DNA of 64,000 bases, taken from positions 1-64,000 of the forward strand of contig NZ_SMRT01000001.1 in NCBI RefSeq assembly GCF_004354045.1. Direction: 5' to 3'. Positions 17,332-27,064 of the stretch are shown piece after piece; position 1 is the first letter of the stretch, and each line of letters starts with the position of its first letter. Source of the DNA: Paenibacillus piri. GTDB lineage: Bacteria; Bacillota; Bacilli; Paenibacillales; NBRC-103111. The translations under genes were made by a program, and so were the position numbers. The notes under the pieces were generated by a model. It did no database searches and had not been told where the DNA came from. It saw nothing but the letters and a program-made list of their open reading frames with translations.

Positions 17332-18153
17332 ATGAAGATTTGGAAAAAAACGATAATTACCATAATTATGTGTGGTTTGGGTATCCTATTTATGTCGCCG
17401 TTTCTATGGATGATTTCCGCATCGTTGAAGCCGGAAACCGACGTTTTCGTCTTTCCGATCGAATGGATTCCGAAGCATTGGAATGCGATTGAAAACTATA
17501 CGACCGTCTGGACGACAACCAAATTTCCGCTTTACTATTGGAACTCCATCAAGATAACGGTCGAAACGACGGTGCTGTCGGTGCTGTTCGCCGCAATGTC
17601 GGCGTACGCCTTCGCGAAAATCAAGTTCCGCGGCAGCAATGCGCTGTTCATTCTCGTGCTTGTCATCTATATGATTCCGAATCAGGCGATTCTGGTGCCG
17701 CAATTTTTGCTGATGCGCTGGATCGGATTGTTCGATACCCATCTCGGCCTTGTCTTGCTTGGCGCATTCAGCGTGCTGGGCACGTTCATGCTGCGGCAGT
17801 TTTATATGGGGATTCACGACGAATATATCGAATCGGCTAAAATCGACGGAGCGGGACATTTCCGTATCTTCTTCTCCGTTTGTACGCCGCTGGTTCGTCC
17901 GGCTATTGCCACATATGCGATTTTGCGCTTTATTTGGACATGGAACGATTACCAGAATCCGCTCATTTTCCTGAAAACGAAAGATTTATTTACGCTTCAG
18001 CTAGGCATCCAGTCTTTTGCCGATTTGAACGGGGCTATATACTCCCTGATTATGGCAGGTATGGTTTCCGCCATTTTGCCGCTCCTGATCATCTTCATTA
18101 TCGGACAAAAGCATGTTATCGAAGGGATTTCGATGGGCGGGGTCAAAGGCTAA
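17332..18153 (+). CDS. Sugar ABC transporter permease (MalG/UgpE type)
   Basis: 273 residues from ATG 17332 with GAAGGAGGGG upstream. Six spans; EAA loop YIESAKIDGAGHFRIFF near 165; MalG-type start (LFMSPFLWMISASLKPE). Second half of the pore, 22 bases after its partner. Confidence 0.92.
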   Translation: MKIWKKTIITIIMCGLGILFMSPFLWMISASLKPETDVFVFPIEWIPKHWNAIENYTTVWTTTKFPLYYWNSIKITVETTVLSVLFAAMSAYAFAKIKFRGSNALFILVLVIYMIPNQAILVPQFLLMRWIGLFDTHLGLVLLGAFSVLGTFMLRQFYMGIHDEYIESAKIDGAGHFRIFFSVCTPLVRPAIATYAILRFIWTWNDYQNPLIFLKTKDLFTLQLGIQSFADLNGAIYSLIMAGMVSAILPLLIIFIIGQKHVIEGISMGGVKG

Positions 18154-18308
18154 GGGCTTGGCATTTTGGTACGATTTCTGCAATAAGTCAAAAAAAGAGT
18201 GCAACAGGTTAAAAAATTGACTGATGTCCGATTCGGGCATCTGATAACATCGAGTCTGTAAAGGGTTACAAAAAATTTACACTACAATTCCGATACGGAG
18301 GGGTTTAT

Positions 18309-19655
18309 ATGAAAAAAAGTATGCTCGTACTAAGCGGTGTCCTGTTGACAACGACAGCGCTCGCCGGCTGCGGCAGCGGCAAAGATAACGCAGCGCCAGG
18401 CAATAACGCGGGCGGCGCGGCTGGCTCCGCCAATGCGCCGGTCACGATTAAGGTGCAGGGTTGGTATACCGAGCCTCAGGGCAATTGGAACGCAACCGTA
18501 GAAGCTTACAACAAAACGCATCCGAACGTGAAAGTGGTTTATGAGAGCATGTCTGAGAAAGGCGATTCCCAGGAAGGGATGAAGAAGCTGGACCTGTTGG
18601 CCGCTTCCGGCGATCAAATGGACGTCGTCATGTACTCGAGCGCTTCCGATTTCGCGCAGCGCGTCGGCGCCGGCATTTTGGAGCCGCTTGACGATTATTT
18701 GAAAAAAGATAACGTGGTCGTCAAAGACGAATACAAGATCGACCCGGCCGTGAACGGCAAATATTATGCGCTGCCCGGCAAAATGATCGAATGGTTCGTT
18801 ATGCTGAACAAAGATAAGCTGGACGCAGCAGGGCTGCCGGTTCCGACCGATTGGACCTGGGACGATTACGCCGAATATGCGAAAAAGCTGACCAAGGGAG
18901 ACGGTCCAAGCAAAACGTACGGCTCCTACTTCCACACATGGAAGGACTACGCGCAGCTGCTGCAAAATAACGATGTCGACAACTCGTATATCGTGAAATC
19001 CGACGGCTCGGAAAATATCGACAACCCGAAAGTCCGCACATCCCTGGAACTGCGCAACAAGATGGAAAACGTGGACAAAACATCGGTTCCTTATTATGAA
19101 GTCGTATCGCAAAAAATGAACTACCGCGATGTGTATTACGGCGGTAAATCGGCTATGCTGGCTACAGGCAACTGGATGGTAGGCGAATTGGCGCTGAACG
19201 GCAAGTTCAAAACGGTATTTGCCCCATATCCGAAGGCGGACGCGAAGGATCCGAACGGCTACACGTTGGTCGGCGCGGACTTCATGGGCGTAGCCGCATC
19301 CTCCAAGCATAAGCAGGAAGCTTATGATTTCGTCAGATGGTATACAACCGAAGGTATTCAAACGCAAGGCCTGTTTTTCTCCGGCTGGAAAAAAGCGGAT
19401 CTGAACAAAAACGTCGACGCGATTTTGAGCACGGGCAAACCGGAGCAATCCGCTTTGATCGACAAAGAGTCCTTGCTGAACACGCTGAAAGTGAACAAAG
19501 CGACGAAGCTGGTTATTCCTCCTACGTATGCACTGCAGCAGGAAAAAGAATTTTTGAACCAGGTCGAGCTGTATTTGACCGGCAAGCAGGATTTGGATAA
19601 AACGATTCAAACCGCTAAAACGAAAATTGAAGATATCAAGAAAAGCAACAAATAA
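18309..19655 (+). CDS. Sugar-binding lipoprotein (solute-binding family 1)
   Basis: 448 residues from ATG 18309 behind CGGAGGGG. Signal peptide ends at the lipobox LAGCG. A low-complexity Ala/Gly/Asn linker (residues 22-42) precedes the binding lobes, with family-1 stretches such as TIKVQGWYTEPQGNWNATVE, LPVPTDWTWDDYAEYAKKL and SAMLATGNWMVGEL. It delivers substrate to the two permeases before it; the substrate is probably an oligosaccharide. The 155 bases between it and the permease genes hold an imperfect stem (GATGTCC.../GGGCATC). Confidence 0.92.
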   Translation: MKKSMLVLSGVLLTTTALAGCGSGKDNAAPGNNAGGAAGSANAPVTIKVQGWYTEPQGNWNATVEAYNKTHPNVKVVYESMSEKGDSQEGMKKLDLLAASGDQMDVVMYSSASDFAQRVGAGILEPLDDYLKKDNVVVKDEYKIDPAVNGKYYALPGKMIEWFVMLNKDKLDAAGLPVPTDWTWDDYAEYAKKLTKGDGPSKTYGSYFHTWKDYAQLLQNNDVDNSYIVKSDGSENIDNPKVRTSLELRNKMENVDKTSVPYYEVVSQKMNYRDVYYGGKSAMLATGNWMVGELALNGKFKTVFAPYPKADAKDPNGYTLVGADFMGVAASSKHKQEAYDFVRWYTTEGIQTQGLFFSGWKKADLNKNVDAILSTGKPEQSALIDKESLLNTLKVNKATKLVIPPTYALQQEKEFLNQVELYLTGKQDLDKTIQTAKTKIEDIKKSNK

Positions 19656-19713
19656 TGGCATTATGGAAAGCGGCCGGCAAGATCGAACTTCGGACGGTTT
19701 GCTGATATAATGC

Positions 19714-19740
19714 AAGAGGAGGCGAAAGTCTCCTCTTTTT
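19714..19740 (+). terminator. Rho-independent terminator after the sugar ABC operon
   Basis: AAGAGGAG (19714-19721) and CTCCTCTT (19730-19737) form a perfect stem with an 8 base loop and T-run. The downstream kinase gene starts 30 bases later, so read-through probably joins them at a lower level. Confidence 0.9.
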
Positions 19741-19770
19741 CTCATTTCAACAGGAAAGGCGGCGGGTACA

Positions 19771-21585
19771 ATGCCGCGCTGGCTGCATGCGTTATCGCTT
19801 CGCCATAAACTGGTGCTGACCATCCTGGTTTGCCTCGTATTGCCGTCGCTCGTATCGATGAATGTATCCAATCTGTTCACGAGGGGGGTCGTTCGAACGC
19901 AGGTGACGGAAAACTCCCAGGAAGCGATGCGAATCGTCAATCAGTTTATATCGGAACAGGTTAAAAATATGATATATGTGATGAACTTCGTGCAGTTCGA
20001 CGAGGAGCTGCAGCTGTCGATCCGGGAGCTGGGACGGGTCAATGCCTCTTCCGCCCAAGGCGATGTGCTCGCCTACAAGAAAACGATCTCGAAGCGGCTG
20101 GATACGGTCATCAATTCGCTGGGGCATTTATATGTGACCGTGCTGCTGCCCAACCAGCAGTACGTCGCGTCATATACGACCTTTGCCTTCGATCCGACAT
20201 CTTTCTTCGAGAAAAGCTGGTTCCGGGATTTGGAGCAGGTGACCGGCTATAACGTCAAATGGGTCGGTGCGGAGCCGAACTATGACCTGCAGGCGGCGGA
20301 GAAGCCCTATTTGCTGACGGTGGCCAAGCCGCTGCGAACGAACTCGGCCACATACGGCTATGTCGTGGTCAGCCTGGAAATGGATGAGATCCAGAAGCTG
20401 CTCGGCCAGTACAAGGCGAATGAGCTGATGGTGATCATCGACCGTCAGGGCCGTATTGTCGTCGATCCAAACTACGATAATATCGGGACGGCGTTCCCGT
20501 ATTTCGACCGGCTGCCCACGGACGAGAGCGTCTCGTTTTTGGAGGTGGCCGGGGAGGAATACATTATGCTGAGCGAGCAATTAACGCCGGAATGGAAGCT
20601 TGTCAGCATGAGCCCCTACAAGGAAGCGGCGCAAAAGATCGAGTCATTCCGGCGTGTCGATTTCCTGATCCAGCTGCTGTTTCTCGTACTGTTCGCGGTC
20701 ATCGTACTGTACATAGTGCGCACGTTGACCCAGCCGATCGCCCGGCTTGTTCAGACCGTCGTGCGCATCGAATCCGGCCAGCTCAGCGAGCGCTCGAACA
20801 TCAGCGGGGAAGATGAGGTCGGGCGTCTCGGCTACGTGTTCGACCGGATGATCGACCGCATTGAGCGGATGATCGAGGAGAACCGCCGCGAGCAGGAGCT
20901 GAAGCGGAAGGCGGAGCTCGCCATGCTGCAGGCGCAGATCAATCCGCATTTCCTGTTCAACGTGTTGAATTCGATCCGCTTGAAAATCATGATGAAAGGA
21001 GACGAGGATAATGCGGAGCTGATCAGCTCGCTGTCCTCTCTGCTGCGGATGACGATCAATCGGAACAACGAATTTATTCCGCTTCATGAAGAAATCGAGA
21101 TCAACAAGCACTACATCCGGCTGCTCAATTCCCGGCACGGCGACCGGGTCGTGCTGCGCGTGCAGGCCGCATCCGATACGTTGATGCTGGAAGTGCCGCG
21201 CTTCATCCTGCAGCCGCTCATCGAAAATGCCTATATCCACGGATTGAAAAGCAAATCCGGGGAAATCGTCATTGCGACGCGGCGGTGCGAGGACGGCAGG
21301 CTGCAGGTGGAGGTGCGGGATTCGGGCATCGGCATGCCGGAGGAGCGTCTTGCCGCGCTTCGCGCCGATTTGGAATCGTTCCGGCGCGCGGATGCGGATG
21401 ACGGGAAGAAGTCTTTATCCGGCATCGGGATCAGCAACGTATTTGAACGGCTGCAATTAATATATGGCGACCGATTCGATTATGAAATCGAAAGCGAGCC
21501 GGATCGGGGCGTGCGGATCGTGCTGCGCTTCCCCGATCGGACAAAGGAGGCGGGACAAGATGTATTCGGTCAGGATCGTGGATGA
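19771..21585 (+). CDS. Sensor histidine kinase, YesM type
   Basis: 604 residues. First span near residue 15-32 (LVLTILVCLVLPSLV), an extracellular sensor region of ~260 residues, second span near 290-312, HAMP linker (VRTLTQPIARLVQTV), then the His_kinase phosphoacceptor QAQINPHFLFN around 390 and an ATPase domain with LQPLIENAYIHG and DSGIGMPEE. YesM-type kinases sense extracellular sugar polymers or the loaded binding protein and act with an AraC-type regulator, as here with a 26 base overlap to the next gene. Confidence 0.92.
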   Translation: MPRWLHALSLRHKLVLTILVCLVLPSLVSMNVSNLFTRGVVRTQVTENSQEAMRIVNQFISEQVKNMIYVMNFVQFDEELQLSIRELGRVNASSAQGDVLAYKKTISKRLDTVINSLGHLYVTVLLPNQQYVASYTTFAFDPTSFFEKSWFRDLEQVTGYNVKWVGAEPNYDLQAAEKPYLLTVAKPLRTNSATYGYVVVSLEMDEIQKLLGQYKANELMVIIDRQGRIVVDPNYDNIGTAFPYFDRLPTDESVSFLEVAGEEYIMLSEQLTPEWKLVSMSPYKEAAQKIESFRRVDFLIQLLFLVLFAVIVLYIVRTLTQPIARLVQTVVRIESGQLSERSNISGEDEVGRLGYVFDRMIDRIERMIEENRREQELKRKAELAMLQAQINPHFLFNVLNSIRLKIMMKGDEDNAELISSLSSLLRMTINRNNEFIPLHEEIEINKHYIRLLNSRHGDRVVLRVQAASDTLMLEVPRFILQPLIENAYIHGLKSKSGEIVIATRRCEDGRLQVEVRDSGIGMPEERLAALRADLESFRRADADDGKKSLSGIGISNVFERLQLIYGDRFDYEIESEPDRGVRIVLRFPDRTKEAGQDVFGQDRG

Positions 21586-23179
21586 TGATTTGCCGGTGCT
21601 TGAATTTTTGACGACTTCGATTGGGTGGGAGGAGCTTGGCTTTCAATTGGAGGGTACCTACCAGGATCCGATCGAAGCGCTAGAGGCGGCGCGTCTCGGC
21701 GGGACGGACGTGCTGATCAGCGACATCGGCATGCCGGAGCTGAACGGTCTTGAGTTGATCGGCCGGCTGCGGGCGGAGCATCCCGAGTTGAAGGTGGTCA
21801 TACTATCGTGCCACGACGATTTTCAGTATGCCCAGGCCGCGGTCAAGCTGGCGGTGAGCGATTATGTGCTGAAGGAAACGATGAACGCGCATAACATCAC
21901 CGAGGTGCTCGCCCGTTTGAAGGAGCAGCTCGATGCCGAAGCCGGCCTGCAGTCGAAGAGCCGCAAGCTGGAACGGGAAGCCGAGCAGAACCGGAGCGCG
22001 TCCAAGCGTCATTTTATAAGGAGCACGGTGAACGAGCCGCTGCTCGATCCGGCGGAGTGGAGCCGGAAAGCGGAGGAATACGGTATCCGGCTGGGACAGC
22101 ATGCCGTCCTGCCGGTGTTCGGCTACGCGAACAGGCTGAGGGAAGCCGGCGACCGGTTTCAGTCGCAGGATTTGTTCATGTATACGATTGAAAACATCGT
22201 GGAAGAGCTGCTCGCCGATCAGAAGGAGACCGCGCTGTTCACGTACGATATGGGTGAAATCGTGCTGCTGTTCCCGCATTACTCGCAGCTTCATGTCAAC
22301 AACAGCCAAAAGATCGAGCAAAGCCTGCGCGAAATTCAGAACTGCCTGCTGCAATATGCGAAGGTTCCGTTCTCGTTTCTGACCGGCGCTCCGTCGAAGG
22401 ACGCGCGGTCGCTGAAGGATCAGCTGATCCATATGGCCGAAGCGAAAAGCTTGCGGTTTTATTTGCCGGAGTCATCCGTCATGAAGCTGGAGCATGTCCG
22501 CGAAGGGTTCGGGGAAGGGGACCAGCTGCTTGCCCAATACATGCCGGCTCTGGAGGAGTTCCGGCGCGTCGTGTTCGAGGAACGAACGGATATGATCGAC
22601 GCCTACGTGTCCAAGTGGATCGACTATATTAACTATCACCGCTTTCGGCCGATGGAGGTTAAGGAATGGCTGCTCAAAATGATTCTCGACGTCCGAATGC
22701 GTCTGAAATCGCTGCAGCATTACCAGTCGACCTTCGCTTCGGAGCTGCTGCATCACGACGTGCTTGAGCTGACGTCGATCCGCGAGCTGGAGCTGTGGCT
22801 GAAAGATTATTTGCGGCAGGCGATCCAGTGGGCGGGACAGGTGTACCGCGAGTCGCACAACCGCGAAATTTTGGAATGCCAACGGTTCGTATACAATCAT
22901 CTGGACCGGAAAATTTCGCTCGAGGACGCGGCAGAGCATCTCCATCTCCATCCGAGCTATTTGAGCCGGTTGTTCAAGCGGGAAACCGGGGAAAATTTCG
23001 TCGAATACGTCACCCGGATGAAAATGATGAGAGCGAAGGAGCTGCTGGAAATTACCGACAAAACCGTGGAGGAAATTGCCGAAATGCTCGGCTACGAGAA
23101 TAAAAATTATTTCGGCAAGCTGTTCAAGGCGCATACCGGTATTTTGCCGAACGCCTTCCGCGGACAAATGAAGGGATAG
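21560..23179 (+). CDS. Response regulator with AraC-type DNA-binding domain, YesN type
   Basis: 539 residues from ATG 21560 behind AAAGGAGG, overlapping the kinase gene. Receiver domain 1-120 with acidic pair VDDD, phosphoacceptor D55 in LISDIGMPELNG and K in DYVLKET. A long middle region of unknown fold follows. The C-terminal ~100 residues are the double helix-turn-helix of AraC proteins (ISLEDAAEHLHLHPSYLSRLF, TVEEIAEMLGYENKNYFGKL). It most likely activates the upstream sugar ABC genes. Confidence 0.92.
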   Translation: MYSVRIVDDDLPVLEFLTTSIGWEELGFQLEGTYQDPIEALEAARLGGTDVLISDIGMPELNGLELIGRLRAEHPELKVVILSCHDDFQYAQAAVKLAVSDYVLKETMNAHNITEVLARLKEQLDAEAGLQSKSRKLEREAEQNRSASKRHFIRSTVNEPLLDPAEWSRKAEEYGIRLGQHAVLPVFGYANRLREAGDRFQSQDLFMYTIENIVEELLADQKETALFTYDMGEIVLLFPHYSQLHVNNSQKIEQSLREIQNCLLQYAKVPFSFLTGAPSKDARSLKDQLIHMAEAKSLRFYLPESSVMKLEHVREGFGEGDQLLAQYMPALEEFRRVVFEERTDMIDAYVSKWIDYINYHRFRPMEVKEWLLKMILDVRMRLKSLQHYQSTFASELLHHDVLELTSIRELELWLKDYLRQAIQWAGQVYRESHNREILECQRFVYNHLDRKISLEDAAEHLHLHPSYLSRLFKRETGENFVEYVTRMKMMRAKELLEITDKTVEEIAEMLGYENKNYFGKLFKAHTGILPNAFRGQMKG

Positions 23180-23341
23180 AGCAAGCGGGAATACCGGAAA
23201 GGCTGCGCATCCGGCCGGGGAATGTCCGAAATTGGCCCGACCGACCATGCTTGCCGGAAGCTTGACATCCGCGGGAGCGAGCCGATTAAGCCCGTACATG
23301 GGCGAAAACCGCCGTTCGTGCGGGTAGCGGCACGAAAACTA

Positions 23342-23381
23342 AAGAAGAAGCCGAGGGATGCTGCCCCCGGCTTCTTCTTCA
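23342..23381. terminator. Strong hairpin after the response regulator
   Basis: GAAGAAGCCG and CGGCTTCTTC form a 10 bp stem that continues as GGG/CCC around the loop. The T-rich 3' arm on the plus strand supports termination of the kinase-regulator transcript. Confidence 0.7.
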
Positions 23382-23390
23382 GTTGAATAG

Positions 23391-23474
23391 AAAGTACAAG
23401 TTTTTCATACTTGGCTTCACACAACCTTGACAAACGCGCTCGTCCATTAAGGACGGCAAAGCCGTTTATCCTTG
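23391..23474 (+). repeat. Dispersed intergenic element, copy A
   Basis: AAGTACAAG...CATACTT small hairpin, then CAACCTTGACAA, a CGCGCTCGTCC arm and GGACGGCAAAGCCGTTTATCC, where CGGC-AAA-GCCG and outer AAGGA/TCCTT pair. The same order is seen at 36.0, 53.3 and 58.7 kb. It sits in the leader of the GGDEF/EAL gene. Confidence 0.7.
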
Positions 23475-23682
23475 TGGATTCAGCTTGTGGCGAGCCGGCA
23501 TTGCTTCGCCGTTAATGTCGCCTGCGAAGCGGACGATTCCAGCGCGTAAAAAGATTAAAAAACTGAAAATAGCGGCGTCAATCCGTTCAAAACGGACCCG
23601 AAAATACCGATATACTAGAACAATGCAGAAATCGCGATCCATGGCGATTGATCGGCAAGTTGGAATATGGGGAGGAAGCAGG

Positions 23683-26118
23683 TTGGAGCATATTCATGGT
23701 TCGTTTGATGCGATCGCTGTCGGGTGTTCTTATGCGATTGCTGTGTTAGCCTCCTACACGGCGCTCGATTTGGCCGGAAAGGTGAGCTTGTCCAAAGGGA
23801 CGGGCAGATGGCTATGGCTCTTGTTCGGGGCCGTCGCGATGGGCACGGGGATCTGGTCCATGCATTTTGTCGGGATGCTTGCTTTTACGCTGCCTGTCCC
23901 GGTGGCGTACGATTTCATGATCGTCCTTATCTCGGTCGTCACCGCAATTGCGGCTTCGTTTATTGCCTTATATGTGGTCGGACGGAACGAGCTGACGCTG
24001 CGGCAGCTGCTGGTCGGCGGAATGCTGCTTGCCGCGGGCATCGCCTCGATGCATTACATCGGCATGGCTGCGATGCTGATCGAAATCACGTACGATCCGC
24101 TGCTGTTCACGCTTTCCATAGCGACCGCCATTGGTGCGTCTATCGCCGCATTGTGGCTGTCATTTTACTTCCGCAAGGGAGGCGGGAAGGGGGGCGCATT
24201 GAAGAAGCTGGCAAGCGGTTTGGTGATGGGCGCGGCCATTGCCGGCATGCATTACACAGGCATGGGGGCAGCGCAATTTCGTCCGGAGGCAAAACCGCCG
24301 CTGTCCGTAAGTATGACATTGGATCATCGGCTGCTTCCCTATTTTATTTCGGCCGGCGTTTTGTGTACATTGGGATTGTTTTTGCTCGCCGTATTTATCT
24401 CCAGACGATTTGCTCTGAAAGACACGGAAATGCTGGAGAACGAGAAATGGTACAAATCGTTGTACGAGCATAATCAGGACGGCATTATTTCGGTGGACCT
24501 CCGCCGACAGGTCACGGGCTTTAACAGGGCCGCCTCAAATATGACCGGAGTCGATGCCGCCCGCTTTTATCATCAACCGGTGAGCGCGATTCTTTCGCTT
24601 ATCGTCGAGCAGGAGCGGGAGCGGACGCAGAAGCGGTTTATGAAAGCTTTTGGCGGCGAAAGGCAAAGCTTTGAAACGGCGATTGCCCATCGCGGCGGGC
24701 ATCGGGTCGATCTGAGCGTCGTGATCGTTCCGGTCATGGTGGACGGCCAGGTCGTCGGCAACCATATCATTGCCAAGGATATAACGGAGGAGAAACGGGC
24801 GAAGGAGCAAATTCGACATCTTGCTTTTCACGACGAGTTGACGGGGCTGCCAAACCGCCGAATGTTTAACCAGGCGATTTCCGAAACCATTGAGGATAGA
24901 AGAGACAAACCGGGGCAGTTTGCCGTTATGGTCCTCGACATCGACCGGTTCAAAATGATCAACGACTCGCTGGGCCATACTTACGGGGACTTGTTTCTGA
25001 AGGAAGTCAGCGGGCGAATCCGGCAAAGCGCGGAAGGGTTCGACGTGACGGTAGCACGGCTCGGCGGAGACGAATTTACGCTGCTTTGCCACGGCCGCTA
25101 CGATGGGGACGAAACGTCCGTATTGGCCGAACGGATCATCCGGACGATTCAACTGCCGTACCGGCTGAAGGACAATGACTTTTATGTGACGGCCAGCATA
25201 GGCATCGCCGTATTCCCCGAGCATGGCCGGGACGCCGTCGATCTGCTCAAAAATGCGGACACGGCCATGTACGAGGTGAAAAAGCAGGGTAAAAACGGGT
25301 TCCGTTTTTTTTCGCCGGAGCTCGACGCGCAGCTGCTGGAAAAAATCGAGCTCGAGGGCGATTTGCGCAAAGCAGTCGAACGGGGCGAGCTTGTGCTTTA
25401 CTACCAGCCGCAATTCCGGGCGGGGGACCAGCAGCTGGTCGGCGTCGAAGCGCTCACCCGCTGGAAACACCCGACACGGGGGCTGCTGTCGCCAGGGGTG
25501 TTCATCCCGATTGCGGAAGAAACGGGGATGATCTACGAATTGGGAACCTGGGTGATGCTTGAGGCATGCCGGCAAATGCGCGAGTGGCAGGCGGCAGGCG
25601 GCCCGCTGATTCCCGTATCGGTCAACTTGTCCACCCAACAGTTCCATCAGCCGAATCTGGCAGGCTATATTCGCCGGATTCTCGGAGAATCGGGGCTGGA
25701 GGCGCAATATTTGGAGCTTGAGATCACGGAAAGCATGATGATGGACGCCGATGTCTCGACCGGCACTTTGCATGATTTGAACGAAATCGGCGTGCGGATT
25801 AGTCTGGACGATTTCGGCACGGGCTACAGCTCGCTCAACTATTTGAAGCTGTTTCCGATTCATAAGCTGAAAATCGACCGCTCCTTTATTCGGGATATCA
25901 CCTTCAACGACGATGACAAGGCGATCGTATCGACGATCATCTCCATGGCGCAGCATTTGAATATGGAGGTCATCGCCGAAGGGATCGAGACGAAGGAACA
26001 GCTCGATATTTTGCTGGATAAGAATTGCAAGGAAATTCAAGGTTATTATTTCAGCAAGCCGCTGCCGGCTGACGAAGTGAGGGCGTCCTTTTTCATGCAG
26101 CACCGCCATGCGAATTAA
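23683..26118 (+). CDS. MHYT-PAS-GGDEF-EAL cyclic-di-GMP signalling protein
   Basis: 811 residues from TTG 23683 with GGGGAGG eight bases upstream; the frame is open further 5' (ATG 23641), but the MHYT domain begins at this start. Three MHYT repeats in a seven-span region: MHFVGM at 60-65, MHYIGM at 123-128, MHYTGM at 189-194. PAS domain about 255-370. GGDEF at 461-465 is intact (LGGDEF). EAL at 588-590 (GVEALTRW) with DDFGTGYSSL and KIDRSFI is also intact. The protein could both make and degrade cyclic di-GMP in response to a membrane-sensed gas or metal, as proposed for MHYT. Single gene. Confidence 0.93.
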   Translation: MEHIHGSFDAIAVGCSYAIAVLASYTALDLAGKVSLSKGTGRWLWLLFGAVAMGTGIWSMHFVGMLAFTLPVPVAYDFMIVLISVVTAIAASFIALYVVGRNELTLRQLLVGGMLLAAGIASMHYIGMAAMLIEITYDPLLFTLSIATAIGASIAALWLSFYFRKGGGKGGALKKLASGLVMGAAIAGMHYTGMGAAQFRPEAKPPLSVSMTLDHRLLPYFISAGVLCTLGLFLLAVFISRRFALKDTEMLENEKWYKSLYEHNQDGIISVDLRRQVTGFNRAASNMTGVDAARFYHQPVSAILSLIVEQERERTQKRFMKAFGGERQSFETAIAHRGGHRVDLSVVIVPVMVDGQVVGNHIIAKDITEEKRAKEQIRHLAFHDELTGLPNRRMFNQAISETIEDRRDKPGQFAVMVLDIDRFKMINDSLGHTYGDLFLKEVSGRIRQSAEGFDVTVARLGGDEFTLLCHGRYDGDETSVLAERIIRTIQLPYRLKDNDFYVTASIGIAVFPEHGRDAVDLLKNADTAMYEVKKQGKNGFRFFSPELDAQLLEKIELEGDLRKAVERGELVLYYQPQFRAGDQQLVGVEALTRWKHPTRGLLSPGVFIPIAEETGMIYELGTWVMLEACRQMREWQAAGGPLIPVSVNLSTQQFHQPNLAGYIRRILGESGLEAQYLELEITESMMMDADVSTGTLHDLNEIGVRISLDDFGTGYSSLNYLKLFPIHKLKIDRSFIRDITFNDDDKAIVSTIISMAQHLNMEVIAEGIETKEQLDILLDKNCKEIQGYYFSKPLPADEVRASFFMQHRHAN

Positions 26119-26194
26119 TGCAGGCGGAACTGGTACGGCCGCAGCGGATGCGAAACAGTGAGGTTTTGCATGGAAAACCATCTAAAAAAAATGA

Positions 26195-26262
26195 TTGACG
26201 CCATCTTTCAGGATTATATATAATATGACCTGTGATATATAATTTATCGTTTCATATATAAT
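26195..26262 (+). promoter_or_regulatory. gntR(FCD) promoter with three phased operator-like repeats
   Basis: TTGACG (26195-26200), 18 base spacer, TATAAT (26219-26224). ATATATAAT occurs three times at exactly 19 base steps: 26216, 26235 and 26254. This is a plausible cooperative binding array for the regulator just downstream. Confidence 0.6.
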
Positions 26263-26298
26263 CATAGCAAACCGTTTGAAGGACGAAGGAGGTGGAAC

Positions 26299-26985
26299 GT
26301 GAGTATTTCCGGGCAAGTTTCAGCGGCTTCGTTAAAGGATACCGTCAGGCAAGCTATTCGGGATGCGATCATTTCCAATCAACTCAAGCCGGGCGAGCGA
26401 ATTATTGAGACGGAAGTGGCGAAAAGTCTCGGCGTCAGCCAAGTGCCTGTCCGGGAAGCGCTTCGGGGGCTGGAAGAGGAAGGGCTCGTCAAATCGGTCA
26501 AATATACCGGTGCATTCGTTACCGAAATCGATATTTCGGAAATTTTCCATATGTACACGCTTCGTGCGGAGATCGAGGCCAATGTGATCGCTCATATTTT
26601 GCCTTCGTTAACGAAAAGGCACTTCGGAGAGCTGTACGATATCGTGGAACGGATGAAGACGAATGGCGCGCCTCATGATCATGCAGCCGCATCCGCGCTC
26701 GATCTTCAGTTTCATTGGACGATTGTCGAGTGGGGGCAAATCGCCGTGTACAACCGGATTTGGAGCATGGTGAACAATCATATTCACCGCTTTATCGCCT
26801 ATATGCATCCGCGCACGATTGAAGACGGCCGAGATGATTACGAGTATCATAAGAGGCTTATTGAAGTGCTGGAGCAGGGTGATATCGACCGGGCGAAAGC
26901 CGACTTCAGGGCACATATCATGTGGGCATTCAGCAAACTGAGCACGACTTCCGGAAAAGGCGGTGCGGCGGACGCTCCGGAATAG
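26299..26985 (+). CDS. GntR-family regulator with FCD domain
   Basis: 228 residues from GTG 26299 behind GGAGGTGG. Winged helix at 10-75 (LKPGERIIETEVAKSLGVSQ, PVREALRGLEEEGLV); all-helical FCD ligand domain follows with metal/ligand histidines in LDLQFHWTIVEWG and YEYHKRLIEVLE. FCD members usually respond to organic acids. It leads a run of catabolic and transport genes up to 33655 in the same direction and is the probable local regulator. Confidence 0.9.
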   Translation: MSISGQVSAASLKDTVRQAIRDAIISNQLKPGERIIETEVAKSLGVSQVPVREALRGLEEEGLVKSVKYTGAFVTEIDISEIFHMYTLRAEIEANVIAHILPSLTKRHFGELYDIVERMKTNGAPHDHAAASALDLQFHWTIVEWGQIAVYNRIWSMVNNHIHRFIAYMHPRTIEDGRDDYEYHKRLIEVLEQGDIDRAKADFRAHIMWAFSKLSTTSGKGGAADAPE

Positions 26986-27064
26986 CCCGGGGGTCATTAT
27001 TTTGTAAGCGGTATCATATAAAATTGACAATGCATTCAAATTGAAGAGGGCGAGGAGAATCGGG

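Noticed and set aside
23391..23474. Cyclic di-GMP riboswitch before the GGDEF-EAL gene
   Set aside because: The GACGGCAAAGCC hairpin is superficially similar, but the conserved GEMM tetraloop-receptor parts are absent and the same element precedes unrelated genes.
24535..26181. Long open frame (548 codons) antisense to the GGDEF-EAL gene
   Set aside because: It mirrors the codon structure of a clearly real gene, has no recognisable domain and no ribosome site; similar mirror frames occur at 18330-19940 and 7255-8520.
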